Shown: piece after piece, positions 1 through 7,507 of the stretch
Layout of the letters: every line of letters begins with the position of its first letter
Position numbering within the stretch: the first letter of the stretch is position 1
Assembly (NCBI GenBank): GCA_029979265.1
Contig: JAPOHW010000027.1
Location: 1-35,429 of the forward strand
Direction of reading: 5' to 3'
DNA length: 35,429 nucleotides
From: Actinomycetota bacterium
GTDB lineage: Bacteria > Actinomycetota > Acidimicrobiia > Acidimicrobiales > Aldehydirespiratoraceae
Made by a program: the position numbers and the translations under genes
The notes under the pieces: generated by a model
Seen by the model: only the letters and a program-made list of their open reading frames with translations
What the model was told of the DNA's origin: nothing
The model's database searches: none

Positions 1-141
1 CAGTGTGGTGGTTTTGCCACACCCGGAAGGGCCGAGCATTGCGAAGAACTGACCGTCGTCGATTACGAGATCCACGGCGTCGACGGCAACGACATCGCCG
101 AATCGTTTTGTGATTCCTGTGAGCTCGACTGCTGCGGTCAT
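1..141 (-). CDS. ABC transporter ATP-binding protein, N-terminal fragment (PotA-like)
   Basis: Only the first 47 codons lie in the window; the gene runs off its left edge. The fragment shows the usual start of an ABC ATPase: a first strand with the A-loop region ([13 protein letters not shown]), then Walker [10 protein letters not shown] at residues 38-45. The GPSGCGKTT variant and the short spacing are typical of the spermidine/putrescine, iron or sugar importer ATPases (PotA/MalK/FbpC group). The start ATG overlaps the stop of the upstream Lrp-type gene by one base (TGATG), so translation is probably coupled. With an aminotransferase and amine oxidases next door, a polyamine or amino-acid substrate is a reasonable inference, but the fragment cannot show the substrate. 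Confidence 0.9.
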   Translation of the reverse strand, partial: MTAAVELTGITKRFGDVVAVDAVDLVIDDGQFFAMLGPSGCGKTTTL

Positions 142-593
142 CAGTTGGTTCCCCAGTCGTAATTCTGCTGCACCATCCGCAGGTACGTCATGATCTCCAC
201 ATCACTGACTCCGTCGGTATCGCGAACTCGATCACTCACCTCCAGCAGGTGTTCGCGATCGCGACAGACGACTTCGGCGAGAACGTCGAATCGACCCGTC
301 GCGACGACCGTGTAGTCGACCGAGTCGATCTGACTGATCTTTTCCGCTGTCGTATCGGCGGCACATGAGACCTTGATCCCGAGCATCGCCTGGAACGGAT
401 AGCCGAGTGAGACGGGATCGGTGACCGCCACGATCTGGATCACGCCGCGATCTTGGAGCCGATTGACCCGTTGACGAACGGCGGCTTCGCTGAGTCCGAC
501 GAGGGGGGCGAGCCGTGAGTAGGCGGCGCGGCCATCGACCTGGAGTTCGCGAATGATTGCCTTGTCGATCTCGTCGAGATGGACCGACTCCAT
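141..593 (-). CDS. Lrp/AsnC family transcriptional regulator
   Basis: This 150-residue protein has the full Lrp/AsnC layout. An N-terminal winged helix-turn-helix covers about residues 5-55, with the typical opening [17 protein letters not shown] and recognition part [17 protein letters not shown]/AsnC ligand-binding domain covers about 65-140, including the [17 protein letters not shown] stretch. Members bind amino acids or related metabolites and control nearby transport and catabolism genes. It is the middle gene of a leftward unit in which both junctions are one-base TGATG overlaps: aminotransferase, regulator, ABC ATPase. The palindrome at 2007-2023, between this unit and the divergent GNAT operon, is the obvious candidate target. 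That link is inference. Confidence 0.95.
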   Translation of the reverse strand: MESVHLDEIDKAIIRELQVDGRAAYSRLAPLVGLSEAAVRQRVNRLQDRGVIQIVAVTDPVSLGYPFQAMLGIKVSCAADTTAEKISQIDSVDYTVVATGRFDVLAEVVCRDREHLLEVSDRVRDTDGVSDVEIMTYLRMVQQNYDWGTN

Positions 594-1957
594 CAGTGGA
601 ACCGCTGCATCTCAGCCATGGCTTCTGTGAGGGCCTGGCGAATGACCTGATTCATGGTGTCGAACTCCGCCTGGCCTGCGATCAGGGGTGGTGACAGCTG
701 GATCACGGGCTCACCCCGGGCGTCGGCTCGACACAGCAATCCCAGTTCAGCGAGGCGGTTCGAGAGGAATGACCGCAGCAGGTGCTGGGCCTCTTCGGCA
801 GTGAAGGTCTCCTTCGTCCCCTTGTCCTTGACCAGTTCGATTCCGTAGAAGTAACCCATCCCGCGCACGTCACCGACGATCGGCAGGTCGGAGAGGTCGT
901 CGAGCGCAGCCCGGAACGACGCCTCGTTCGCCAGTACGTTGCCGCAGAGATCGTCGCGCTCGAACAGGTCGAGGTTGGCGAGCGCCACCGCACACGAGAC
1001 GGGGTGCCCGGCAAAGGTGTAGCCGTGGAGAAACTGCTCGTCGGTGTCGGCAAACGGTTCGGCAATCTTGTCGCTCACGAGCATGGCACCGAGCGGGGCA
1101 TACCCGGAGGTGAGCCCTTTGGCCGAGGTGATGATGTCGGGCTGATAGCCGAGACGTTCACAACCGAACATCGTTCCGAGCCGGCCATAGGCGCAGATCA
1201 CCTCGTCGGAGACGAGCAACACCCCGTAGGTGTCGCAGATCTCACGCACCCGCCGGAAGTACCCGTCGGGTGGCACGAAACAGCCACCTGCGTTCTGCAC
1301 CGGTTCGAGAAAGACGGCGGCGATGGTCTCGGGACCCTCCCGCAGAATGGCCTGCTCGATCTCCTCTGCGAAGTACGAGTCATCGGCTGCGTGTGGTGGC
1401 AGACGGTAGCTATTGGTGGCAGGCACTTTGATCGCGCCGGGAACCAGCGGCTCGAACATGCCCTTCACCGAAGCGAGTCCGGTGATCGACAGCGCCCCCA
1501 TGGTGACGCCGTGATAGCTGAGATCGCGGCTGATCACCTTGGTCCGAAGCGGTTCACCCTTCGCCTTGAAGTATTGACGGGCGAGCTTCCAGGCCGACTC
1601 GACGGCCTCGGAACCCCCGCTGGTGAAAAACACCCGGTTCAGGTCGCCAGGCGCCAGGTCGGCGAGTCGCGCCGCCAGGTGAACCGCCGCCGGATGCGCG
1701 TAGGTCCAGATCGGAAAGAAGGCAAGGGTCTCGGCCTGAGCGCCCGCCGCAGCAGCAAGTTCGGGCCGGCCGTACCCGGCCTGGGTGGTGTAGAGACCAG
1801 CAAGACCATCGAGGTAGCGCGTGCCCTGCGAGTCCCACACGTAGCAGCCTTCACCGCGTTCGATGACCGTCATGCCGTCGACACTGCGGCCGAGACTCGA
1901 GAACTGACCCCACAGGTGTCGGGTTGCCAACTCGGCCAGTTCGACGTTCGACGTCAT
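593..1957 (-). CDS. Class III PLP-dependent aminotransferase (omega-/putrescine-type)
   Basis: A 454-residue fold-type I aminotransferase. Visible landmarks are the phosphate-binding SGGSEA (113-118), SYHG (147-150) in the cofactor-stacking region, the PLP aspartate in DEV (251-253), and the Schiff-base lysine K280 in SAKGLTSGYAPLG. These match the subgroup containing SpuC putrescine-pyruvate and other omega-amino acid aminotransferases, so the substrate is probably an amine or omega-amino acid with pyruvate as acceptor. The open frame continues far upstream, but only antisense to the GNAT gene. The start chosen at 1957 follows GGAGGGAACACG, a good ribosome site. It is the first gene of a leftward unit with an Lrp regulator and an ABC ATPase. 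The exact substrate is not readable from sequence. Confidence 0.93.
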   Translation of the reverse strand: MTSNVELAELATRHLWGQFSSLGRSVDGMTVIERGEGCYVWDSQGTRYLDGLAGLYTTQAGYGRPELAAAAGAQAETLAFFPIWTYAHPAAVHLAARLADLAPGDLNRVFFTSGGSEAVESAWKLARQYFKAKGEPLRTKVISRDLSYHGVTMGALSITGLASVKGMFEPLVPGAIKVPATNSYRLPPHAADDSYFAEEIEQAILREGPETIAAVFLEPVQNAGGCFVPPDGYFRRVREICDTYGVLLVSDEVICAYGRLGTMFGCERLGYQPDIITSAKGLTSGYAPLGAMLVSDKIAEPFADTDEQFLHGYTFAGHPVSCAVALANLDLFERDDLCGNVLANEASFRAALDDLSDLPIVGDVRGMGYFYGIELVKDKGTKETFTAEEAQHLLRSFLSNRLAELGLLCRADARGEPVIQLSPPLIAGQAEFDTMNQVIRQALTEAMAEMQRFH

Positions 1958-2006
1958 CGTGTTCCCTCCAGCTCGCCACGGATTCAACACCACAACCCGG
2001 GCAGCT

Positions 2007-2023
2007 GCAACCGAATCGGTTGC
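2007..2023. promoter_or_regulatory. Perfect palindrome in the divergent intergenic region (candidate operator)
   Basis: GCAACCGA, one central A, then TCGGTTGC: two perfect 8-base arms. It sits in the 99-bp space between the start of the leftward aminotransferase-Lrp-ABC unit (1957) and the rightward GNAT-cupin-oxidase unit (2057). The position suits control of both units by the Lrp-type protein encoded in one of them. The match to that regulator is inferred. Confidence 0.55.
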
Positions 2024-2056
2024 GCAGGTCGATCTCGGCCAACAGAATCGGTGTTC

Positions 2057-2674
2057 ATGGGCGAGTTGCAGTACGTCAATCTCTCCGTCGAGTACGCCGA
2101 CGCGCTCGAGGAGCTCGAACTTGCGGTGTTTTCCACGATCAACCCGGACGACCTCTACGACGCAGCCGAACTCTGCGCGCTTGCTGCGGTCTTCCCCGAG
2201 GGCAATTTCGTGGTCCTCGACCAGGGCAGACCGGTCGGCATGGGACTCGGCATCCTGACCGACTTCGACTTCGCGCACACCCAGCACTCGCTCTCCGAGG
2301 TGGGGGGAACCGAGCTTCACGATCCCGACGCAGACTGGTACTACGGCACCGACATCTCGGTGTATCCCGAGTACCGAGGTCGAGGAGTCGGGCGTCGCCT
2401 CTACGAGCTCCGGAAGCAGTGTGTGCGATCGCTCGGCAAGCAAGGCATCGTCGCCGGTGGAGTCATCCCCGGCTACGCCGACCACATCGACGAGATGAGT
2501 GCGCAGACGTACATCGACAGGGTGGTGGCCGGCGAGCTGTACGACCCCACCCTCACCTTCCAACTCGAGAACGGGTTCGAAGCCCGCGGGGTGATCGAGA
2601 ATTACCTCGACGACCCGTCGGTGGGCAACAACTCGGTACTCATCGTGTGGGAGAATCCTGACCGCCACCCATGA
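2057..2674 (+). CDS. GNAT family N-acetyltransferase
   Basis: A 205-residue protein with the acetyl-CoA-binding motif A of GNAT enzymes: DISVYPEYRGRGVGRRLYELR, with the Q/R-x-x-G-x-G core at residues 107-112. The later part (IVAGGVIPGYADHIDEMS and TFQLENGFEARGVIENYL) resembles the acetyltransferase domain found N-terminal to a nitrilase-type domain in the bifunctional GNAT/carbon-nitrogen hydrolase proteins. Here it stands alone; no hydrolase domain is present in the window. The start at 2057 is the first in-frame ATG after the divergent region, though no strong ribosome site precedes it. The stop overlaps the cupin start (ATGA). A likely role is N-acylation of an amine in the pathway with the adjacent oxidase; this is inference. 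Confidence 0.9.
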   Translation: MGELQYVNLSVEYADALEELELAVFSTINPDDLYDAAELCALAAVFPEGNFVVLDQGRPVGMGLGILTDFDFAHTQHSLSEVGGTELHDPDADWYYGTDISVYPEYRGRGVGRRLYELRKQCVRSLGKQGIVAGGVIPGYADHIDEMSAQTYIDRVVAGELYDPTLTFQLENGFEARGVIENYLDDPSVGNNSVLIVWENPDRHP

Positions 2675-3024
2675 CCGAATCCGACACCCTCCGCACCCTC
2701 ACAGCAACCCTCGACCGTCTCTTCGACGCAATGGAGCCGGACCCGGAAAAGCCCGCCGATCTCGACTCGGTCTGGCGGTATGCGCCGCTCGGCTCACGAT
2801 CACTCGAATCTGGGGTCTGGGAGGCCACCGCGGCGACGTGGACCGAGGAGGACTATCCCGTCGAGGAGGTCTGCGTCATCTTGGCCGGACACCTCCGCCT
2901 GACCGACAGAGACGGTGCGACGCACGACCTCCGCACGGGTGACGCGTTTCACCTCCCGCGGGGTTGGTCGGGCACGTGGGAGGTCGTGGAGGACATGCGC
3001 AAGTTCTACGTCATCCTTCCGTGA
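2671..3024 (+). CDS. Small cupin-domain protein (Cupin_3/DUF861-like)
   Basis: A 117-residue single-domain protein. The stretch from about residue 52 to the end reads as one cupin barrel: an acidic strand (VEEVCVILAGHLRLTD), then RTGDAFHLPRGWSGTWEV, then the C-terminal strand RKFYVILP. This pattern is that of the DUF861/Cupin_3 family, whose members include EutQ-type and ureidoglycine-related proteins. Such small cupins often sit beside amine or amino-acid oxidases of the DAO family. The gene overlaps the GNAT stop by four bases (ATGA) and its own stop overlaps the next start (GTGA), so the three genes form a tight operon. No specific reaction can be assigned. Confidence 0.88.
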   Translation: MTESDTLRTLTATLDRLFDAMEPDPEKPADLDSVWRYAPLGSRSLESGVWEATAATWTEEDYPVEEVCVILAGHLRLTDRDGATHDLRTGDAFHLPRGWSGTWEVVEDMRKFYVILP

Positions 3025-4412
3025 GCGATCCGAGCACGCTCGTTGCGGCGGCGAAACCTGCCGTCTTCTGGACCGACCGGGCCGATGCACCAACCCCTGC
3101 TGAGCCACTTCACGGCTCGTTCAGCTCGGACCTCTGCATCGTCGGCGGTGGATTCACCGGTCTTTGGGCGGCACTGCAGGCCCTCGAGGACAACCCGGGT
3201 CGCAGCGTGGTCGTCCTCGAGGCCGACGTGTGTGGCTCGGGAGCATCGAGCCGCAACGGTGGGTTCTGCGATCCCAGCCTGACCCACGGTTTCCTCAACG
3301 GACTCAAGCACTGGCCCGCCGAAATCCACACGCTCGAACGCCTCGGGCGCCAGAACTTCGATGACCTGCTCGACTCGATCGATCGCTTCGCCATCCACGC
3401 CGACGTCCAACGAGTCGACGAGGTCTCGTTCGCCACCAGCGAAACCCAACTCGAATGGCAGCAGGAAGAGTCCGAGACACTGACGGCTCACGGCATCGAG
3501 CACACCCTGCTCGACCAGCGCGCTGCTCACGCCGTGGCCCACTCACCCACCTATCTGGGTGGACTCACCAGCTCCGACATCGCGCTGGTCGATCCGGCCC
3601 GCCTCGCCTGGGGTCTTCGGCGCGCCGTCCAACGCATAGGCGGCGTGATCCACGACCACTCGCGCGTGACCCAGATCGACGCCGATGAACAGCGGATCCG
3701 GGTCGGCACCGATCACGGTGCGATCCACGCACAACGCGTCATCGTCGCAACCAATGCATGGGCCGAGCCGCTCAGACACATGCGTCGCTACATCGTCCCG
3801 GTGTACGACCACGTCTTGATGACCGAGCCCCTCTCGGCTGCACAGATGGCCGACATCGGCTGGTCCGGTCGCGAAGGACTCGCCGATGCCGGCAATCAGT
3901 TCCACTACTACCGCCTCACGGCCGACGACCGCATTCTGTGGGGCGGCTACGACGCGAACTACCACTGGAACAACGGCATGGGCCCCGACTACGAACAGCG
4001 CACGGAAAGCCACGAACTCCTTGCCCGCCACTTCTTCGAAACCTTCCCCCAACTCGAGGGTCTCCGCTTCAGTCACCGCTGGGCTGGACCGATCGGTACG
4101 ACCACCAAGTTCGCTGCCACCTTCGGAACGAAGCACGGCGATCGGCTTGCGTGGGTCGGCGGCTATACCGGGCTCGGCGTTGCCGCAAGCCGGTTCGGAG
4201 CAGGAGTCGCACTCGACCTCGTCGATGGACTCGCCACCGAGCGTTCGATGATCGAAATGGTCCGCCGTCGACCGATGCCGTTCCCGCCCGAACCGCTCAG
4301 ATCGCTTGCGATCCGTACGACCCGCAATGCGCTCGCCAAGCAGGACCAAACTGGGGAGTCCGGGCCCTGGTTGCGGCTCCTCGACTCAATGGGTGTCGGG
4401 TTCGACAGCTGA
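3021..4412 (+). CDS. FAD-dependent oxidoreductase, DAO family (PuuB-like amine oxidase)
   Basis: A 463-residue flavoprotein. The dinucleotide-binding motif VGGGFTG lies at residues 41-47, preceded by the strand DLCI. It is followed by VVLEADVCGSGASSRNGGF, the GASGRNGG-type flavin loop of the DadA/PuuB branch of the DAO family, and ends with a second FAD-contact region GGYTGLGVAASRFGAG. Relatives oxidise gamma-glutamylputrescine, D-amino acids or other amines to an aldehyde or keto product with ammonia and peroxide. The GTG start at 3021 is chosen because it overlaps the cupin stop (GTGA); an upstream ATG in frame would overlap the cupin by 61 bases. Together with the aminotransferase and GNAT it suggests amine breakdown. 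Confidence 0.92.
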   Translation: MSDPSTLVAAAKPAVFWTDRADAPTPAEPLHGSFSSDLCIVGGGFTGLWAALQALEDNPGRSVVVLEADVCGSGASSRNGGFCDPSLTHGFLNGLKHWPAEIHTLERLGRQNFDDLLDSIDRFAIHADVQRVDEVSFATSETQLEWQQEESETLTAHGIEHTLLDQRAAHAVAHSPTYLGGLTSSDIALVDPARLAWGLRRAVQRIGGVIHDHSRVTQIDADEQRIRVGTDHGAIHAQRVIVATNAWAEPLRHMRRYIVPVYDHVLMTEPLSAAQMADIGWSGREGLADAGNQFHYYRLTADDRILWGGYDANYHWNNGMGPDYEQRTESHELLARHFFETFPQLEGLRFSHRWAGPIGTTTKFAATFGTKHGDRLAWVGGYTGLGVAASRFGAGVALDLVDGLATERSMIEMVRRRPMPFPPEPLRSLAIRTTRNALAKQDQTGESGPWLRLLDSMGVGFDS

Positions 4413-4422
4413 CGGTCAGCTG
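4406..4422. terminator. 17-bp palindrome spanning two convergent stop codons
   Basis: CAGCTGA, CGG, TCAGCTG: perfect 7-base arms around a 3-base loop. The left arm ends with the TGA of the rightward oxidase and the right arm begins with the TGA (read leftward) of the opposite oxidase. It could act as a short bidirectional terminator, but no T-run follows on either side. Confidence 0.4.
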
Positions 4423-5792
4423 CCGCGCAGCCACCGCGAGACACGCACCGCCAGCTTCGCCTCCCGGCCCCGGGCTTCGCGAGCATCGGCGCTGGCCATG
4501 ATGCGGCGACTGCCCCGAATACCGATCCAACGGAGCGGCTCGGGCTCCCAGCGCCGCGGCATTGGGCCGACCCAGGGCAGATCGGTCCGCGCCGAGTCCG
4601 TGCGCGTGATCAACTCGGCGAGCGTGCGGCCTGCTGCGTTGGCAGCGGCAACCCCCTCACCCACGTAGCCGCCTGCGGCAGCAAAGCCGGCGGCGAGATC
4701 GGCATGCACGAACGGTGTCCAGTCCCGGGGGACGCCCAGTACGCCTCCCCACCGGTGGGTGATCTCCACATCGGCAAGCATGGGGAAGAGATCGACGAGC
4801 GCTTCGTGAACGAGGCGATGCGAATCGGCACGCACCTCACAGGCGGGGTCGATGCGCGAACCGAACAGATACGGCACGCCGCGCCCACCGAATGCAATCC
4901 GGCCATCCTCGGTGCGCTGGCCGTAAATGACCATGTACCGATCGTCGGAGAAGGTTGGGCGGTGATCGAGCCCGATCTCGGCCCATTGGTCAGCAGTGAG
5001 CGGCGCGGTCGCAAGCATGCGGCTGTAGGTCGGGACGAGGTCGCGGCGACGGCCAGCAAGATCGCGGGTGTAACCCTCGGTGGCCATGACCACCATGCCT
5101 GCCCGAACCGTGCCGGACTCGCCGACGACACGACCCGCCTCGATCGCCTCGATCGGGGACCGCTCCAAGATCGAAACCCCCGAGGCTTCGCAGGCTTTCG
5201 CCAACCCGGCGACGAGTCGGGCCGGGTCGACAGCGGCACAGTGCGCGAAAAAGATCCCACCGTGGACTCCCGTACCCGCACACATCGCCTCGGCCTCCGG
5301 CGCCGACAGCAACCGCAGATCGTCTTCGGCGAAACCGAGTTCGAGGTGATGCTCGACCTCCTCGATCTGGCGGTCTCGCTGGAAGCGATTCCGGGCGAGC
5401 CGGATGTTGCCGCCTTTGGCGTAACCACAATCGATTCCTTCTGCGGTGATGACCCGTCCGATCTCGTCGACCGCTGCGAACAGTTCGCGTGTCAGGCGAC
5501 GTGCGGCATCGAGTGAGCTTCGGGCTGCGTACTTCTCGACCCCCGCCGCCAATTCGCCAACCGCCCAGCCGCCGTTGCGACCAGATGCCCCGAATCCGAC
5601 ATAGTCGCGCTCGAGCACGGTGATCTGGAGTGTCGGATCGAGCTGGGCCAGGTAGTAGGCGGTCCACAGACCGGTGAAGCCGCCACCGACGATGGCCACG
5701 TCGGTTTCGAGTTCACCCTGCAATGCCGGACGCGTGGGTAACGGATCGAGCTGATCGAGCCACAGAGAGGGAGCACCAGCCACGATCACCAC
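4416..5792 (-). CDS. FAD-dependent oxidoreductase, DAO family (second copy)
   Basis: A flavoprotein of about 458 residues, paralogous to the oxidase it converges on. It has GGGFTG at about residues 36-41, ERDYVGFGASGRNGGW after the first fold, a middle AAVDPARLVAGLA stretch, and AAGGYVGEGVAAANAAG near the C-terminus. These are the DAO/PuuB features. The start is uncertain. GTG codons at 5792, 5789 and 5783 all fit the 13-base gap after the HAD gene, while an ATG at 5864 would overlap it by 59 bases; no strong ribosome site decides. It appears to be co-transcribed with the HAD phosphatase upstream. Two amine oxidases ending three bases apart suggest a locus handling more than one amine substrate. 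Confidence 0.9.
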   Translation of the reverse strand: MVIVAGAPSLWLDQLDPLPTRPALQGELETDVAIVGGGFTGLWTAYYLAQLDPTLQITVLERDYVGFGASGRNGGWAVGELAAGVEKYAARSSLDAARRLTRELFAAVDEIGRVITAEGIDCGYAKGGNIRLARNRFQRDRQIEEVEHHLELGFAEDDLRLLSAPEAEAMCAGTGVHGGIFFAHCAAVDPARLVAGLAKACEASGVSILERSPIEAIEAGRVVGESGTVRAGMVVMATEGYTRDLAGRRRDLVPTYSRMLATAPLTADQWAEIGLDHRPTFSDDRYMVIYGQRTEDGRIAFGGRGVPYLFGSRIDPACEVRADSHRLVHEALVDLFPMLADVEITHRWGGVLGVPRDWTPFVHADLAAGFAAAGGYVGEGVAAANAAGRTLAELITRTDSARTDLPWVGPMPRRWEPEPLRWIGIRGSRRIMASADAREARGREAKLAVRVSRWLRGS

Positions 5793-5805
5793 GCTGCCAC
5801 AGGTA

Positions 5806-6444
5806 TCAGAGTTCGGAAAGCACTCGTTCGAGCGGGTGCTCGGGATCGACGAGGTGAAAGTCACACCCCGCTGCCGCTGCGGTACGTCGGTCGGTCTCGC
5901 TGTCGCCGACGAACAGCATCTCGGTGATCGCCACGCCGGCTCGCCGCGCCGACTCGTGCAGCATGCCCGGCTCGGGTTTTGCGCCGAAACCGGAGTCGTA
6001 CCCCAACACGCTGGCGAAGTGATCTCGCCAGCCGAGGTGATCGAGTTGCCGATCGGCTGCTGCGGCGCTGTCGTTGGTCGCCAACCCCTGCCAGACCCTG
6101 CGACCGGTCAGCGTCGCCAAGACGTCACCGGTCGCGTCGAGCGGAACGGCATGGCGAACGGCGAGGTCCTCGATCAGCGGTTCGAGCCGTGCCAGCACGT
6201 CGGCTGCGGGCTCGCCGATGGTCGATCCGATGACCTGGGCGATCTCGGCGTTGCTTCCCGCAACAACCACCGAGTCGGCTCCGATGGTGGCGGTCGCGAG
6301 GTCGAGCGACAGGGCAGCGGACACCTGCTGTGCGTCATCGCCCACCAGGGCCGGGATGACCTGAGCGAACACCGGACCCCAGGTGCGCTGAACGTCGATG
6401 AGCGTGCCGTCCTTGTCGAAGACGACGGCCTGATAGCGCGACAC
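5806..6444 (-). CDS. HAD family hydrolase (phosphoglycolate phosphatase-like)
   Basis: A 212-residue HAD-superfamily phosphatase. Motif I is FDKDGTLID, with the nucleophile D10 and general acid D12. Motif II is the threonine of ATND, motif III the lysine of GAKPEP, and motif IV FVGDSETD. The helical cap between motifs I and II marks the subfamily I phosphatases, such as phosphoglycolate phosphatase. The substrate is unknown. The GTG start at 6444 is placed just before the first beta strand (SRYQAVVFD). A TACGCT hexamer lies 6 bases before it, which fits a leaderless message; the longer frame to 6555 would run over the divergent gene's coding start. It heads a leftward pair with the FAD oxidase. 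Confidence 0.9.
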   Translation of the reverse strand: MSRYQAVVFDKDGTLIDVQRTWGPVFAQVIPALVGDDAQQVSAALSLDLATATIGADSVVVAGSNAEIAQVIGSTIGEPAADVLARLEPLIEDLAVRHAVPLDATGDVLATLTGRRVWQGLATNDSAAAADRQLDHLGWRDHFASVLGYDSGFGAKPEPGMLHESARRAGVAITEMLFVGDSETDRRTAAAAGCDFHLVDPEHPLERVLSEL

Positions 6445-6450
6445 GCCGCG

Positions 6451-6467
6451 AGCGTACGCCGTACAGT
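6451..6467. promoter_or_regulatory. Back-to-back -10 hexamers for two divergent, likely leaderless genes
   Basis: In the 31-bp gap between the HAD and MetE-like genes, TACGCT read leftward (6451-6456) ends 6 bases before the HAD GTG. TACAGT read rightward (6462-6467) ends 8 bases before the MetE-like ATG. Both fit the actinobacterial TANNNT -10, and neither start has a ribosome site. The -35 element of each would lie inside the other gene's coding region. Confidence 0.55.
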
Positions 6468-6475
6468 GCGCGGCG

Positions 6476-7507
6476 ATGCTCACGACGACCATCGGTGCCT
6501 TTCCGAAACCAGCTTCGATCCCGTTGACGGACTGGTTCACCAAGCAGCACGGCAACTACACCGCCACCTATCTCGACGAACTCGCCTTGACCACCGACGA
6601 GGCACTCGACCGTGCCGTGCGTGACGTCGTCATGGCCCAGGTCGATGCCGGCATCGACATCCCCACCGATGGAGAGGTCCGCCGTGAGAACTACATCCAC
6701 TATCTCTGCCGTCACCTCGGTGGAATCGACTTCGAGCGTCTCGAGCCTCGGCTGATCCGAGGCATCACCCCGGCGATGCTGCCGACGATCACCGGACCGA
6801 TCACGGTGACGGGTGACTCGCCCCTGCCTCGCGACTTCCGAGTTGCGCAGGCTGCGACCGATCGACCGATCAAGATCACGCTCCCCGGCCCCATGACGAT
6901 CATCGATTCGACCGTCGATTGCCACTATCACGACGATCATGCCTTGGGCGCGGCGCTGGCCGCTGCGATCAACCAGCACGTCTTGGCCCTGGCCGCAGCC
7001 GGGTGCCGGCACATCCAGATCGACGAGCCGGTGTTGGCCCGCAACCCTGCAGTTGGCCTCGCCTACGGCATCGCGCAACTCGAGCGTTGCTTCGACGGCC
7101 TACCCGCCGGTGTCACCCGAATCGCCCACGCATGCTGCGGGTACCCGAACCACCTCGATCAAGACGACTACGAAAAGGCAGACCGCCATGCCTATCTTGA
7201 GCTGGCGGAAGCGCTCGATACGACCACGATCGAGGTCCTCTCACTGGAGGACGCTCATGCGAACAACGATCTGGCACAACTCCTTCCCCGTTTCGCATCG
7301 ACCACGATTGCGCTCGGCGTGATCGGCGTTGCCCGCAGTCGGATCGAGACCGTGCCCGAGATCGCTGCTCGTCTCGAAGCTGCGCTTGTCCATCTTCCTC
7401 CCGATCGGCTGATGGCGGCACCCGATTGTGGACTCGGCTATCTCCCCCGCGAACTGGCCCTGGCAAAGCTCCGAAACCTGGCCGAAGCTGCGCACGCCTT
7501 CAGCTGA
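6476..7507 (+). CDS. MetE C-terminal-domain-like protein (cobalamin-independent methionine synthase family)
   Basis: A 343-residue TIM-barrel protein matching only the catalytic C-terminal half of MetE. The zinc ligands of the family can be read: H218 and C220 in IAHACCG, E258 in LSLEDAH, and C318 in APDCGLG. The acidic QIDEP motif (181-185) and TLPGPMTI (135-142) are also present. Stand-alone proteins of this type include archaeal-type methionine synthases that take methyl from a donor protein or unusual methyl compound, and thiol-alkyl transferases such as the epoxyalkane:CoM enzyme. Methyl or alkyl transfer to a thiol is therefore likely, but the true substrates are unknown. Its end overlaps the convergent NUDIX gene by 8 bases. 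Confidence 0.88.
   Translation: MLTTTIGAFPKPASIPLTDWFTKQHGNYTATYLDELALTTDEALDRAVRDVVMAQVDAGIDIPTDGEVRRENYIHYLCRHLGGIDFERLEPRLIRGITPAMLPTITGPITVTGDSPLPRDFRVAQAATDRPIKITLPGPMTIIDSTVDCHYHDDHALGAALAAAINQHVLALAAAGCRHIQIDEPVLARNPAVGLAYGIAQLERCFDGLPAGVTRIAHACCGYPNHLDQDDYEKADRHAYLELAEALDTTTIEVLSLEDAHANNDLAQLLPRFASTTIALGVIGVARSRIETVPEIAARLEAALVHLPPDRLMAAPDCGLGYLPRELALAKLRNLAEAAHAFS

Noticed and set aside
782..2056. Rightward 630-residue frame running into the GNAT gene
   Set aside because: Upstream of 2057 it is antisense to the aminotransferase and has no domain pattern; only the GNAT part is real.
1958..2668. N-terminal extension of the aminotransferase to 691 residues
   Set aside because: The extra part is antisense to the GNAT gene, lacks family similarity, and a good ribosome site precedes the ATG at 1957.
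6445..6555. Upstream ATG start for the HAD gene
   Set aside because: It would overlap the first 80 bases of the divergent MetE-like gene, and the added residues precede the normal family start.
6476..7507. Naming this gene metE
   Set aside because: Only the catalytic C-terminal half is present; function as methionine synthase is not shown.
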